From positions 1 through 64,000 of the forward strand of contig RQYD01000012.1 in the NCBI GenBank assembly GCA_003858485.1: a stretch of DNA of 64,000 nucleotides, read 5' to 3'. This DNA is from Clostridiales bacterium COT073_COT-073. GTDB taxonomy: Bacteria > Bacillota > Clostridia > Lachnospirales > Vallitaleaceae. The notes below the pieces were generated by a model, which saw nothing but the letters and a program-made list of their open reading frames with translations, was not told where the DNA came from and made no database searches. This document shows, piece by piece, positions 1 through 8,620 of this stretch (positions are counted from its first letter, which is position 1; each line of letters opens with the position of its first letter). A program made the translations under genes and the position numbers.

Positions 1-195
1 AACCGCAAGCCATCTTACGAAGTAAGTGGCGAAAGGCTCGTTAAATGGGTGGGAACGAAAGCAATCTTGCGAAGCAAGTTGCGAAAGCGTGTGCCGCGAA
101 AGCCATCTTACGAAGTATGTGGCGAAAGCGGTGGAACCCATGTGCCCGCTCTCTGGAGCGGGATAGAGCCAAAAAAGACTGTGGGAAAGTTGAGT
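1..195 (-). repeat. MITE-like element, right part (copy A, cut by the window edge)
   Basis: This is the end of a short non-coding element whose other end lies before the window. It finishes with the 15-bp terminal repeat GTGGGAAAGTTGAGT at 181-195, preceded by CCAAAAAAGACT. Inside are at least three copies of a hairpin-forming module, seen in this orientation as GCAATCTTGCGAAGCAAGTTGC and close variants. The same ends and modules recur at 2231, 18002, 18203 and 50490. This copy lies in the opposite orientation to the 18-kb and 50-kb copies. Short ORFs that cross it look accidental, because they merely read the hairpin modules. Confidence 0.8.
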
Positions 196-596
196 CAATT
201 ATTATCATCTTTTCGTATGATGCAATTTTTCTTATGTTTATCAAAAAAAATATTTTTTTTATTTTTTCACCGTTTCATTTTAGCATCATTGTTGCATGTT
301 TGCAATAGAATAAATATTAAATCCAACCAAAATGTTTTAAATTTGCAACTTTTTTTTATATTATTTTTTTCAAAACACCTGAATCCATTTATTTTTAAGG
401 ATTCTTGCTAAATTTAAAAAATTATGATATATCTATGCTAAAGCAATTTGACAAGTTTTTAACTTTTTTATACAAATAATTCATTGACGAATTTTTTTAT
501 CTAAAATAAGCTTCAAAATAATTGATAATTGCTTTGAGCAATATATTATACAAAAATTTTCACCCAGAAATAAGTGATTGCAAAAGGAGGCATTGT
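196..596. other. A/T-rich intergenic region before the CoA-transferase gene
   Basis: About 400 bp with no supportable gene. Long T and A runs dominate. The only clear signal is a candidate sigma-A promoter near 448-476, listed separately. The two overlapping short ORFs here begin inside the repeat and lack ribosome sites. Confidence 0.6.
448..476 (+). promoter_or_regulatory. Candidate sigma-A promoter for the CoA-transferase operon
   Basis: A perfect -35 box TTGACA (448-453) is followed after 17 bp by TACAAA (471-476), a weak -10. It lies about 120 bp upstream of the ATG at 597, in the same direction. The call rests on box sequence and spacing only. Confidence 0.45.
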
Positions 597-2165
597 ATGA
601 GTAAAAAAATGAGTTTACAAGATGCTGTCAATTTAATCCAAGACGGCGATAATGTAGCTATTTCCGGCTTTATGCTAATGACTGTACCCAGGGAATTATA
701 TCTTGGAATTGCTGAGCGCTTTCAAAATACCGGGCATCCTCAGGGAATTACTGTGATGCACGCAGCTGGAAATGGCAATAACAAAGATCAGGGGATCATT
801 GATATGACCTATGAAGGATTAATCACCCGCTATATCACTGGTCATTTTGCCAATAATACAAAAATGATTGAATTAGTTAATAATAATAAAGTAGCGGCTT
901 ATAATTTTCCCCAAGGGGTAATCGCCCATATGTATCGGGCGGCAGCTGCCGGTAAACCGGGCGAAATCACCCGAATCGGCTTACATACTTTCTGCGATCC
1001 CAGAGTACAGGGTGGTAAAATGAATGAAGCCACCACTGAAGATTTGGTTGAACTGATTGATGTCTTAGGCGAAGAACAATTATTATATAAAGTTCCAAAA
1101 TTAAATATCGGATTGATTCGCGGTACCACTGCTGATGAGCATGGCAATATCACTTTAGAAGAGGAAGGTGCTCCGGTTGATGCCCTGGATGTGGCTATGG
1201 CTGTTAAAGCCTGTGGCGGCAAAGTGATTGCTCAGGTTAAAAATTATGTTTCCTCCAACTCAATTGAACGAAGTAAAGTGGTTATTCCAGGCAATATGGT
1301 TGATGCCATTGTGGTATGTGAAAATCCTTTGGAAAATCATCGCCAAACTCCCGGCTCTTTCTTTGATCCAGTCTTAACAGGACAATATAAATTAAATAAT
1401 GTCGGCTTTGCCAGTATTGCTTTAGATGAACGTAAAGTAATCGCCCGCCGGGCCGCCATGGAACTTTCAAAAAATTCTGTCGTGAATCTGGGCATCGGAA
1501 TTCCTGAGAGTGTTGCCGCAATTGCCACCGAAGAGGGAATTGGTGAAGATCTTTTATTAACAATTGAGAGTGGCTTAGTTGGTGGCGTGCCTACCGGTGG
1601 TGGTAATTTTGGCTGTGCCATCAACGCTTGGGCAGCCTTACCTATGACCACACAGTTTGACTACTACAATGGAGGCAATCTTTCACTAACCTGTCTTGGA
1701 TTTGCTGAAGTTGATCAAACCGGTAATGTTAATGTCAGCCGATTCGGTAAACGGATTGCCGGTTGTGGCGGGCTGATCGATATTTCCCAATCCACGCATA
1801 CCGTTGTTTTCTGTGGCACAATGACCGCCGGTGGACTGGAAGTGGCAGTGCAGGACGGAAAAATGCAGATCATTCATGAAGGGCAAAAAATTAAATTTAA
1901 AAAATCAGTGGAACAAATTACTTTCAGTTCCACCTACAGCAATCACATTAAGCAAACTGTATTATTTGTTACTGAACGCTGCGTCTTTACTTTAACAGCC
2001 AATGGCTTAATGCTGACAGAAGTTGCTCCGGGAATCGATGTCGAAAAGAATATTTTGCCCTATATGGAATTTAAACCACTGATTGCCGACCCTTTGAAAG
2101 TCATGGATCCACGTTTATTTATGAATGTCAATATCGGCTTAAAAGAAATGTTGCAATCGAAATAA
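597..2165 (+). CDS. Acyl-CoA:acetate/3-ketoacid CoA-transferase (propionate CoA-transferase/YdiF type)
   Basis: 522 residues, the usual length for a fused alpha-beta class I CoA-transferase. It should move CoA between acyl-CoA and a free short-chain acid in the cytoplasm through a glutamyl-CoA intermediate. The catalytic motif TIESGLVGG places the glutamate at residue 324, the same number as the nucleophile known from Clostridium propionicum propionate CoA-transferase. The alpha-type half contains a VAISGF motif near residue 23. The start at 597 is chosen because AAAGGAGG lies 8 bp upstream; an upstream ATG at 522 has no ribosome site. A GntP permease and a MaoC hydratase follow on the same strand, which suggests uptake, CoA activation and hydration/dehydration of a small hydroxy or unsaturated acid. 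The exact substrate is not visible. Confidence 0.9.
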   Translation: MSKKMSLQDAVNLIQDGDNVAISGFMLMTVPRELYLGIAERFQNTGHPQGITVMHAAGNGNNKDQGIIDMTYEGLITRYITGHFANNTKMIELVNNNKVAAYNFPQGVIAHMYRAAAAGKPGEITRIGLHTFCDPRVQGGKMNEATTEDLVELIDVLGEEQLLYKVPKLNIGLIRGTTADEHGNITLEEEGAPVDALDVAMAVKACGGKVIAQVKNYVSSNSIERSKVVIPGNMVDAIVVCENPLENHRQTPGSFFDPVLTGQYKLNNVGFASIALDERKVIARRAAMELSKNSVVNLGIGIPESVAAIATEEGIGEDLLLTIESGLVGGVPTGGGNFGCAINAWAALPMTTQFDYYNGGNLSLTCLGFAEVDQTGNVNVSRFGKRIAGCGGLIDISQSTHTVVFCGTMTAGGLEVAVQDGKMQIIHEGQKIKFKKSVEQITFSSTYSNHIKQTVLFVTERCVFTLTANGLMLTEVAPGIDVEKNILPYMEFKPLIADPLKVMDPRLFMNVNIGLKEMLQSK

Positions 2166-2225
2166 TAAAATAGTTTCTACACAAAACCGTTCCTCTTACT
2201 TTTATTTAGGAGTGAACCGGATACT

Positions 2226-2444
2226 TATAAACTCAACTTTCCCATATTCCCCGGAATAATCTTTTTAGCACTTTTCTGCGAAAGTATGCCAGCACAAGCA
2301 GCTTTACGACGAAGCAAGTTGCAAAAGACAGTGTATCGCCACCGGCCATCTTATGAAATGAGTAGCGAAAGATGGAGGAACCCATGCACTCGCTTCCCGG
2401 AGCGGGATAGAGCCAAAAAAGATGGTGGGAAAGTTCAGCTATAA
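2226..2444 (-). repeat. MITE-like element with TATAA target duplication (copy B)
   Basis: The element spans 2231-2439 (209 bp) and is flanked on both sides by the perfect 5-bp repeat TATAA (2226-2230 and 2440-2444). The left end reads ACTCAACTTTCCCAT and the right end GTGGGAAAGTTCAGC, so the terminal repeats have drifted slightly. Interior modules resemble those of the other copies, in the same orientation as copy A. It sits between the CoA-transferase and permease genes and so separates two genes that probably form one operon. Confidence 0.85.
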
Positions 2445-2498
2445 GCATTGATTATAACTAAATTTTATCATAACACATTAATCCACAAGGAGGTATCT

Positions 2499-3833
2499 AT
2501 GGGAATTTTAGGTATTATTGGTTTAATTATTGGTATTGTTCTTTTAATTGTTTTAGCCTATCGTGGTGTACACATGCTGGTCACCGGATTATTAGCTGGC
2601 TTAGTCGTTATTTTGACAAATGGTGTTAATATTTGGGATACTTTGGTTACCGGCGCAGATGGAAGCAGCTTTTCCAAAAATATGACCGGCTTTATTGGGG
2701 CTTATTTTATTATGTTCATGCTTGGTGCAATTTTAGGCGAATTTATGTCAAAAAGTAATTACGCAAAAACCATCGCCGTCAAACTTGTTGATATTTTCGG
2801 TGTAAAAAATTCAGTACTGGTTGTTCTTTTAGCAACTATCCTGGTTGCATATGGCGGAGTATCTGTGTTTGTTATTGTATTTGCCATTTATCCAATTGGT
2901 CTTTATGTCTTTAAGCAAGCTAATATATCCAAAAACTTAATGCCTGCCACCATTCTCCTTGGTGCCGGTACTTTTGTCATGACTTGCTTGCCCGGATCGC
3001 CGGCTTTAACCAATGTGGTGCCAACCAGCTACTTAGGAACCACCACTTGGGCAGCACCGATACTTGGTACAATTTTAGGTATCTTCATGTTCATTTTAGG
3101 ATATGCATATCTGCTTTGGGAAGCCAAACGTTTACGCGAAGCAGGTATCGGATTTGAAGCCGGACCAAATGATGTGGTTGAAGAAATTACCGCCGAATCA
3201 AAGAAAGATTTGCCTAATTTCTTTTTAGCCATTGTTCCTGTTATTTTAATTTTTGTTGTTCAGCTAATTGGCACCAAAAACGGTTTAAATGCCAATTATG
3301 CAGTTTGTCTGGGTATGTTGACAGCCACCTTGTTCATTGTCTTTACTGCCTGGAATCGGATTGAAAAGAAATTAGAATCCGTCAATAAAGGAACCACCGG
3401 AAGTATTGGTGCTTTAATGAATACAGCTTCCATCGTTGGATTTGGTGGTGTGGTAAAAGCAGTTCCTGCCTTCTCTGCCTTTACTAACTTTGCATTGGCC
3501 TTACCCTTTGCTCCAATCATTTCTGCAACCACTGCTACTGCAATTATTGCCGCAATCACCACTTCTTCTTCCGGTGGCCTGACCATGTTCCTAAACATGA
3601 TGGCAGAAGGTTATTTGGCAAAAGGGGTGGATCCTGAAATTCTGCATCGGCTTTGCGCTGTTGCTGCCGGTACCTTCGATTCTCTTCCTCATGCCGGTCC
3701 AAATGTTACAATTTTGATGGTTATGGGCCTAACCTATAAAAAAGCTTATAAATACATGTTTGTCATCACATGCATTATACCAACTTTAGCCACTATTTTA
3801 GGTATCATTTTAGCTAGCTTGGGTATCAAATAA
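2499..3833 (+). CDS. GntP-family permease
   Basis: 444 residues, hydrophobic throughout, with about 12 predicted membrane segments starting directly at the N-terminus (GILGIIGLIIGIVLLIVLAY). The family are proton-linked symporters for gluconate-type sugar acids, and some members carry other hydroxy acids. Conserved-looking features are the glycine/serine-rich loop TTSSSGGLTMFLN and the SLPHAGPNVTI stretch near the C-terminal third. The start at 2499 has AAGGAGG 8 bp upstream; an ATG 17 codons earlier lies at the edge of a repeat element and has no ribosome site. Given its CoA-transferase and MaoC neighbours, the cargo is more likely a short carboxylic or hydroxy acid than gluconate, but this is inference. 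Confidence 0.88.
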   Translation: MGILGIIGLIIGIVLLIVLAYRGVHMLVTGLLAGLVVILTNGVNIWDTLVTGADGSSFSKNMTGFIGAYFIMFMLGAILGEFMSKSNYAKTIAVKLVDIFGVKNSVLVVLLATILVAYGGVSVFVIVFAIYPIGLYVFKQANISKNLMPATILLGAGTFVMTCLPGSPALTNVVPTSYLGTTTWAAPILGTILGIFMFILGYAYLLWEAKRLREAGIGFEAGPNDVVEEITAESKKDLPNFFLAIVPVILIFVVQLIGTKNGLNANYAVCLGMLTATLFIVFTAWNRIEKKLESVNKGTTGSIGALMNTASIVGFGGVVKAVPAFSAFTNFALALPFAPIISATTATAIIAAITTSSSGGLTMFLNMMAEGYLAKGVDPEILHRLCAVAAGTFDSLPHAGPNVTILMVMGLTYKKAYKYMFVITCIIPTLATILGIILASLGIK

Positions 3834-3904
3834 TAATGGATAAAAATTATCTGTTATGATTCTGATGAAACCCTTACAGCAAATGATGAAGAAAGGAGTT
3901 AATT

Positions 3905-4360
3905 ATGTCATACACCCCTCGCGGACTATATTTGGAACAATTTGAACAAAATAAAACATATTACAGTGGTGGCCGTACCATCACCGAAACTGATGTTGTT
4001 AATTTCGCCGGTCTTTCTGGCGATTTCAATCCTTTGCATATGGACGAAGAATTTGCGAAATCAAATATGTTCGGCAAACGTATTGCCCATGGCGCATTAG
4101 GTATCATCATTGCAACCGGCTTATCTAATCAGACCGGGTACTTTGAAGGTACCACTATTGCCTTTTTAGAAATGTCAGCCAAGTATCTGGCTCCTCTATG
4201 CATTGGTGATACTGTTCATTTAGAAATCACACCCATTGAAATTACACCCGGTAAAAAACCAGGACGTGGCATTTTAAAGATAATGGCCAAATTAGTTAAT
4301 CAGGAAGGAACTGTTATTTTAGAATCTCCCTGGACTCTTTTAATGAAAGCTCAATCTTAA
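3905..4360 (+). CDS. MaoC-type (R)-specific enoyl-CoA hydratase/dehydratase
   Basis: 151 residues, a complete single hot-dog domain. The hydratase-2 signature is present: SGDFNPLHMDEEFA holds the Asp and His expected for catalysis, and FGKRIAHGAL follows. The family hydrates trans-2-enoyl-CoA to (R)-3-hydroxyacyl-CoA or the reverse. It starts 71 bp after the permease with AAGGAG upstream, so it is probably the third gene of the operon. Its stop codon overlaps that of the convergent Spx/ArsC-like gene (4357-4360), leaving no room for separate terminators. Substrate chain length cannot be read from the sequence. Confidence 0.88.
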   Translation: MSYTPRGLYLEQFEQNKTYYSGGRTITETDVVNFAGLSGDFNPLHMDEEFAKSNMFGKRIAHGALGIIIATGLSNQTGYFEGTTIAFLEMSAKYLAPLCIGDTVHLEITPIEITPGKKPGRGILKIMAKLVNQEGTVILESPWTLLMKAQS

Positions 4361-4713
4361 AGTGACAATAATTTTTCCATCCAATCATTTTCTTTAAACC
4401 CGACTAATACGGTTTTTTCAGTTACAACTATTGGTCTTTTGACCAACATTCCATCTGTGGCCAATAGTTGTAGCTGTTCTTCTTCAGACATATCTGTCAG
4501 TTTATCTTTTAATTCCATTGATTTATAGAGCTGGCCACTGGTATTAAAAAATTTTTTCAAGGGCAGACCGCTTAATTGATGCCAGAATTTCAGCTCCTCA
4601 TAATTTGGATTTTCGGTTTTGATATCCCGTTCCTGATAGGATAGCTTTTGCTCATCCAACCATTTTTTAGCTTTTTGACAAGTGCCGCAACGCGGGTAAT
4701 AAATAAATTTCAT
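4357..4713 (-). CDS. Spx/ArsC (arsenate reductase-like) family protein
   Basis: 118 residues with a thioredoxin-like ArsC fold. The N-terminal CGTC motif (YPRCGTCQKAKKWL) supplies a CxxC redox pair as in Spx and YffB proteins, and the ending MLVKRPIVV is the usual family motif with its Arg-Pro. Members act either as RNA-polymerase-binding redox regulators (Spx, MgsR) or as small thiol reductases. The single-domain length and context do not decide between these. The start at 4713 has AAAGGA 8 bp upstream. It lies downstream of the two-component genes on the same strand, separated by an inverted repeat, so it may or may not be co-transcribed with them. Confidence 0.85.
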   Translation of the reverse strand: MKFIYYPRCGTCQKAKKWLDEQKLSYQERDIKTENPNYEELKFWHQLSGLPLKKFFNTSGQLYKSMELKDKLTDMSEEEQLQLLATDGMLVKRPIVVTEKTVLVGFKENDWMEKLLSL

Positions 4714-4741
4714 TTGCTGTTCCTTTCGTTAATAGGTTTTC

Positions 4742-4791
4742 TATGCGCACTTGTTCGGGTTCGATAAATTTTCACTTTAAAAGTGCGCATA
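4742..4791. repeat. Inverted repeat between response regulator and Spx/ArsC gene
   Basis: Perfect 11-bp arms TATGCGCACTT (4742-4752) and AAGTGCGCATA (4781-4791) enclose a 28-bp spacer that itself holds a small CACTT/AAGTG hairpin. There is no T-run, so it is not a classical terminator. It could be an operator or an RNA processing site. Confidence 0.6.
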
Positions 4792-4796
4792 CTAAC

Positions 4797-5423
4797 TTAA
4801 ATATTCGGGTTGATCCAGCCACCGGCGATGGCGTATGCAACCAGTCCGGCTCTGCCGCTGCGGCCGGTTTTGCGGAGCAGGCTTTCCACATGGCGTTTGA
4901 CTGTGCTTTCGGTTACATAAAGCAGTCCTGCAATCTCTTTGTTGGAGCGATCCTGGCAAATTAACCTTAAAACCTCGATTTCTCTGTCGGTTAAGGGAGT
5001 TTGCCCTTCATTAACCGGGATTTTTTTATCCTCTTCCGGAAAAATCACTTGATTATTATCAACCACTTCATGTAATATCTGAATAAATTTTTCTTCCGAA
5101 TAGCTTTTAAATAAAAAGGCATCCACCCCAATTTCTCTGGCTCTGGGTACATAGGAAATCTCATCAAAACCGGTCATCATCAAAATTTTGATCCACGGGA
5201 ATTTTTCTTTGATTTTTTTAGCCATCTCCAGACCATTGGTATTCTTTTCCTTGGTTTGAATATCCAGAAAAATGGCATCCGGCCGCTTTTTTTCGCACCA
5301 CAAATCCGCAATCTGAGCCTGCATTAAGCTACCCACAATTTCATATTTTTGCCTATCCTCAAAACAATTTTCCAAAAAACGTAATGTTACCGATTGATCG
5401 TCTACAAAAAGTAATTTTATCAT
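4797..5423 (-). CDS. NarL/FixJ-family response regulator
   Basis: 208 residues: an N-terminal receiver domain (1-120) and a C-terminal LuxR-type helix-turn-helix (about 142-205). The acidic pocket VDDQ (Asp8, Asp9) and phospho-acceptor Asp54 in IFLDIQ are present, with the conserved Lys in LFKSYS. The HTH reads LTDREIEVLRLICQ...SNKEIA. It should be phosphorylated by the histidine kinase encoded directly upstream, whose stop codon overlaps this start by 4 bp, a coupling typical of cognate pairs. The likely targets are the neighbouring receptor genes or the GGDEF-EAL locus, but no binding site was identified. Confidence 0.93.
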   Translation of the reverse strand: MIKLLFVDDQSVTLRFLENCFEDRQKYEIVGSLMQAQIADLWCEKKRPDAIFLDIQTKEKNTNGLEMAKKIKEKFPWIKILMMTGFDEISYVPRAREIGVDAFLFKSYSEEKFIQILHEVVDNNQVIFPEEDKKIPVNEGQTPLTDREIEVLRLICQDRSNKEIAGLLYVTESTVKRHVESLLRKTGRSGRAGLVAYAIAGGWINPNI

Positions 5424-6841
5424 ACACTGGCCGCCCCTTTCTGCGTTGGTAATTCCACATAAATTCCAAACCGGGGATGTAACCGAATTTCCATTCTGCC
5501 ACCAATCTCTTCGGTTTTTTGCTGAATAGAACGCAAACCACCACCAAAGCGAATCGTTTCAGCCGGAATTGCTCCATCATTTTCAATGATCATTTTGATA
5601 TCTTGTCCATCCTCAATTTTTATATAAATATTCTCTGCCTGTCCATGCCGAACACCATTGGTAATGGCTTCCCGCATAATTTCCACTATTCTGCCAGCCA
5701 ATACTTCATCTTCCGGCAAGTTGCCCTCTGTGTGAAAATGAATTCCCAAGGGTAAAAACGCTTGAATAATATCACGATATATTTGCAGCGGATGCTCCTC
5801 TTCCAAAAAATTCAAGTCTGTCAACAAATTGTCAATCTGTGCTGCCAAACGTTCAAAATCAACCTCTTCTTTGCTGTTTAATTCCCTTTGTAAAATTGAA
5901 ATCCTCTGTCCTAAAACATCATGCACATGAGTCCACATCAGACTCAGCGCCTCCTGACGCTTTAACTCCTCCAAATTTTCAAGAGCTGCCTGCAATTGGC
6001 TTTGTTGGCTTTTTAGCTGAGTCTGGTATTCTTCCAGTTGGCGGTTAATCTGCTCCTGTTCTGTTATATCGGTAGCGATCACCTGATAGATTTCTCTCTC
6101 ATGAAACAGACAGCTCTTACGCACAAATTGCCAGCATTTTTTTTGTGGTGTTTCGAGCATACAGCGGCTATTTTCTTCATCGGTTTCATTTTGATATTCC
6201 CGATATGCTAATCCTGTCAAATCTTTCCAGAATTTTTCTGCATTATGCACATATCCGCCAGCCAAATCATCCATCAAAGTCATCATTTGCTGATTGATCA
6301 GTAAGATGCTGCCATTTTTTTCAGCAAACAAAATTCCACTATGCTGCGCATCAAGGGCCTCTTTAATTGAATATTCCGTAATACTGCTTTGTCTCTTTTT
6401 ATGCTCCATATAGCAACCAACACTGGCTCTGATGATCCAAAGCAGCAGTAAAATTACAAACAGGAGGGCATAGTCTTTACCAAAAGCCCATTCTACTGCC
6501 GGAGTCACCAATATTGCCAGGCAGATACCGCTTATAATATTGCTGGCCTTGGTTTTCCAATAAGCATATGTCCCCATCAGCAAAACGGAAATCACCCAGG
6601 CCCAACGTATTTCATCATTTTCTTCCAGTACCAGTACCGATCTTAAAAGTTCCGAATTGATATGCCTAAGGAGCAGAGAAATTCTGGCTAAATGCAGTAA
6701 TATCAAAGCTTCAAAGCCTCTTCGCAAGTAGCCCCCCATCACCCATGAAAAATAAAAAGTCTGGACAATTACCCCCAGCATAGATAGCAACAACAAGAAT
6801 AATATCATATTTTGATTGAAATTTCTGTATAAATCTATCAT
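5420..6841 (-). CDS. NarX/DesK-like membrane sensor histidine kinase
   Basis: 473 residues from the ATG at 6841. A longer version of 493 residues starts at 6901, but there AGG touches the ATG, which is a poor ribosome site. The first 180 residues hold about five membrane helices. A PAS-like region follows, then a coiled coil (QEQINRQLEEYQTQL) and a HisKA_3 dimerization segment with the HDVLGQR motif. The ATPase domain has an N-box (REAITNGVRHGQ) and a glycine-rich box (FGGGLRSIQQKTEEIGG). It overlaps the response regulator by 4 bp and follows two receptor-like genes 3 bp upstream, so all four are likely one operon. The signal may reach it through those receptors. Confidence 0.9.
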   Translation of the reverse strand: MIDLYRNFNQNMILFLLLLSMLGVIVQTFYFSWVMGGYLRRGFEALILLHLARISLLLRHINSELLRSVLVLEENDEIRWAWVISVLLMGTYAYWKTKASNIISGICLAILVTPAVEWAFGKDYALLFVILLLLWIIRASVGCYMEHKKRQSSITEYSIKEALDAQHSGILFAEKNGSILLINQQMMTLMDDLAGGYVHNAEKFWKDLTGLAYREYQNETDEENSRCMLETPQKKCWQFVRKSCLFHEREIYQVIATDITEQEQINRQLEEYQTQLKSQQSQLQAALENLEELKRQEALSLMWTHVHDVLGQRISILQRELNSKEEVDFERLAAQIDNLLTDLNFLEEEHPLQIYRDIIQAFLPLGIHFHTEGNLPEDEVLAGRIVEIMREAITNGVRHGQAENIYIKIEDGQDIKMIIENDGAIPAETIRFGGGLRSIQQKTEEIGGRMEIRLHPRFGIYVELPTQKGAASV

Positions 6842-6904
6842 AATCTTTTCTCTCTTAAATACTCCATCGGTCAGCCTGTATTTTATGAAATCACTAACCA
6901 TCCT

Positions 6905-8575
6905 CTATTTTTTATCACTGGATTCAAATCGAAGATTTCCTTTTTTGTCAAAGATTTTCATTGCCAGTCGACTATTTTCAAACAACTCCCAATAACCGGA
7001 ATTGGATGGTATTAAACCGCTTAGTAAAATACTGCCCCAAAATAAAATGCCCAGTCCGCTCATTGCTAATGCCAGTGAAATCTCCCGAAAGAACGCAACT
7101 TTCAAATTATACATTAAAGCATAGACTATTCCCAAAACTACCACTAAAATTGGCAGGACTGCTATTTTTTTCTTAGGAGAATCCCAACTTTTCCGCATCA
7201 GATAGACCCATGATCCGATTTGCGTAATAATCATCCATAAGGCTATCACATAATAACCCCAGGTATGCTCATAATGATCAGACCACAATGTGCTGTCTGT
7301 TGTTGTAAACCGAAACACCCATTGATGATAATCATTAGTCACCACCATCAGCAACAGCACAAAAGAAATCCCCCAGGCAATTTTCAGCCAATTTGGAAAT
7401 ACTTTTTTATCCCAGCAATTGACATTATTCATAATATACAAAGTCGTCGGCGGCAACAATAAAATAAAGAGATAAAAAGAATACCATAAGCCTCTGATGA
7501 CCGCCGGATCACCTTCATACGAATATTTAAACACTGTCTGCATCATAAAGCAAATTAAAACCAGACCAGTAAAACCAATGCCCTTGCGCACTCCTAAATG
7601 GATGACGGTTTTATAGACATAGCTGATGCCCAAAGTGATTATAATGATCAGTACCAAAGTGACAGCCTGATGTTCCACTCCATTAAGCGGTGTATGCTTT
7701 CTCTTTTGCTGGATGTCCCGTATCAATCCCCTTTCTATTTCTCCAAAGTTCATAAATTCTTTAAACATTGTCCGGACCGGAAAAATTTGCTTGATTTCTT
7801 TCCCCTCTGATTGTGTTGACTGATCAATCGGTAAAAATCCTAAATCCCGATAAACTTTCCTCAACTTTTCTATTTTATGAGCAGCGATCGGCCGCTGTGA
7901 AAGGAAACCGACCTGAAAGGCAAAACTACCGCTGGCCGGATAGACGATCTTCTTTTCCGGCTGATGCTTTTGCAAATAATGAGAATAGAATGTGACCTGA
8001 ATGGGTGCCTGATCATCATCCCAACTCAGTCGTTTCCACTGATATAATGACGACAAGTAACGCAAAACTCTCTCTTTTTCTAATCGGCCACTTAAACCAT
8101 AAGCAATATTAATCCAAAGATATCGCTGCTCCGGTTCCTGATCGATCAAATTAACTTTAGCTGTTTCCTTCCAAATATCTGGCCAGTCATTAATTGCTGT
8201 TTTCAGTTCTTTTTGATTTAATGCCAATATTACCCTATCCTCATACAAAGGATAAAAAAAAGTATCGTCATCACTTTCGATCAACGGCAAAGCCTGCACA
8301 TCATAGGCCAAAACGATTTCCGTCCCCTCAAAAAATCTTGCCAAATGCCGTTTTTCGGCTTTTTGAACTTGGTATCCTGCAAATAACGCCTTTGCTTCTG
8401 TCAATAGTTCATCCGGTGTTTCTGCAAAAAATATTATTTCAGGCACCGGGGATGATGGTGTGAAAAAGCTGTTAAATAAGTCCGCTCCATTCACTTTGAT
8501 CCTCATTCCGATAATCAAACTTGCCATCAGGCATATTCCGATACCATTTCTGACCAACCGCCACATTTTTACCAT
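6905..8575 (-). CDS. 7TM receptor with extracellular binding domain, lacking an output domain
   Basis: 556 residues. A membrane anchor at 8-26 is followed by an extracellular domain of about 250 residues resembling a type 2 periplasmic-binding fold, with a FFYPLYEDRVILALNQ core. A seven-helix block of about 230 residues comes next, closely resembling the 7TM region found at the N-terminus of many Clostridia and Bacillus sensor kinases. Its end motif is GLIPSNSGYWELFENSRLAM. The protein then stops at ESSDKK, exactly where its neighbour (8621-11062) continues into a signalling tail. It is therefore a natural receptor without an output domain, or one that partners the kinase 3 bp downstream. GAGGG lies 6 bp before the start. 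Confidence 0.75.
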   Translation of the reverse strand: MVKMWRLVRNGIGICLMASLIIGMRIKVNGADLFNSFFTPSSPVPEIIFFAETPDELLTEAKALFAGYQVQKAEKRHLARFFEGTEIVLAYDVQALPLIESDDDTFFYPLYEDRVILALNQKELKTAINDWPDIWKETAKVNLIDQEPEQRYLWINIAYGLSGRLEKERVLRYLSSLYQWKRLSWDDDQAPIQVTFYSHYLQKHQPEKKIVYPASGSFAFQVGFLSQRPIAAHKIEKLRKVYRDLGFLPIDQSTQSEGKEIKQIFPVRTMFKEFMNFGEIERGLIRDIQQKRKHTPLNGVEHQAVTLVLIIIITLGISYVYKTVIHLGVRKGIGFTGLVLICFMMQTVFKYSYEGDPAVIRGLWYSFYLFILLLPPTTLYIMNNVNCWDKKVFPNWLKIAWGISFVLLLMVVTNDYHQWVFRFTTTDSTLWSDHYEHTWGYYVIALWMIITQIGSWVYLMRKSWDSPKKKIAVLPILVVVLGIVYALMYNLKVAFFREISLALAMSGLGILFWGSILLSGLIPSNSGYWELFENSRLAMKIFDKKGNLRFESSDKK

Positions 8576-8620
8576 TTACGCCCTCTTTTCACCATTTTTT
8601 TCAACTGAAAGTTGAGTCAT

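Noticed and set aside
49-411. 120-codon ORF and two others crossing the repeat at the window start
   Set aside because: They read through hairpin modules and A/T-rich DNA, have no ribosome sites, and other copies of the repeat do not keep the frames open in the same way.
8608-8618. GAAAGTTGAGT, partly matching the MITE end, between the two receptor genes
   Set aside because: Only 11 of 15 bases match, it is part of a small local hairpin, and no second end or module is nearby.
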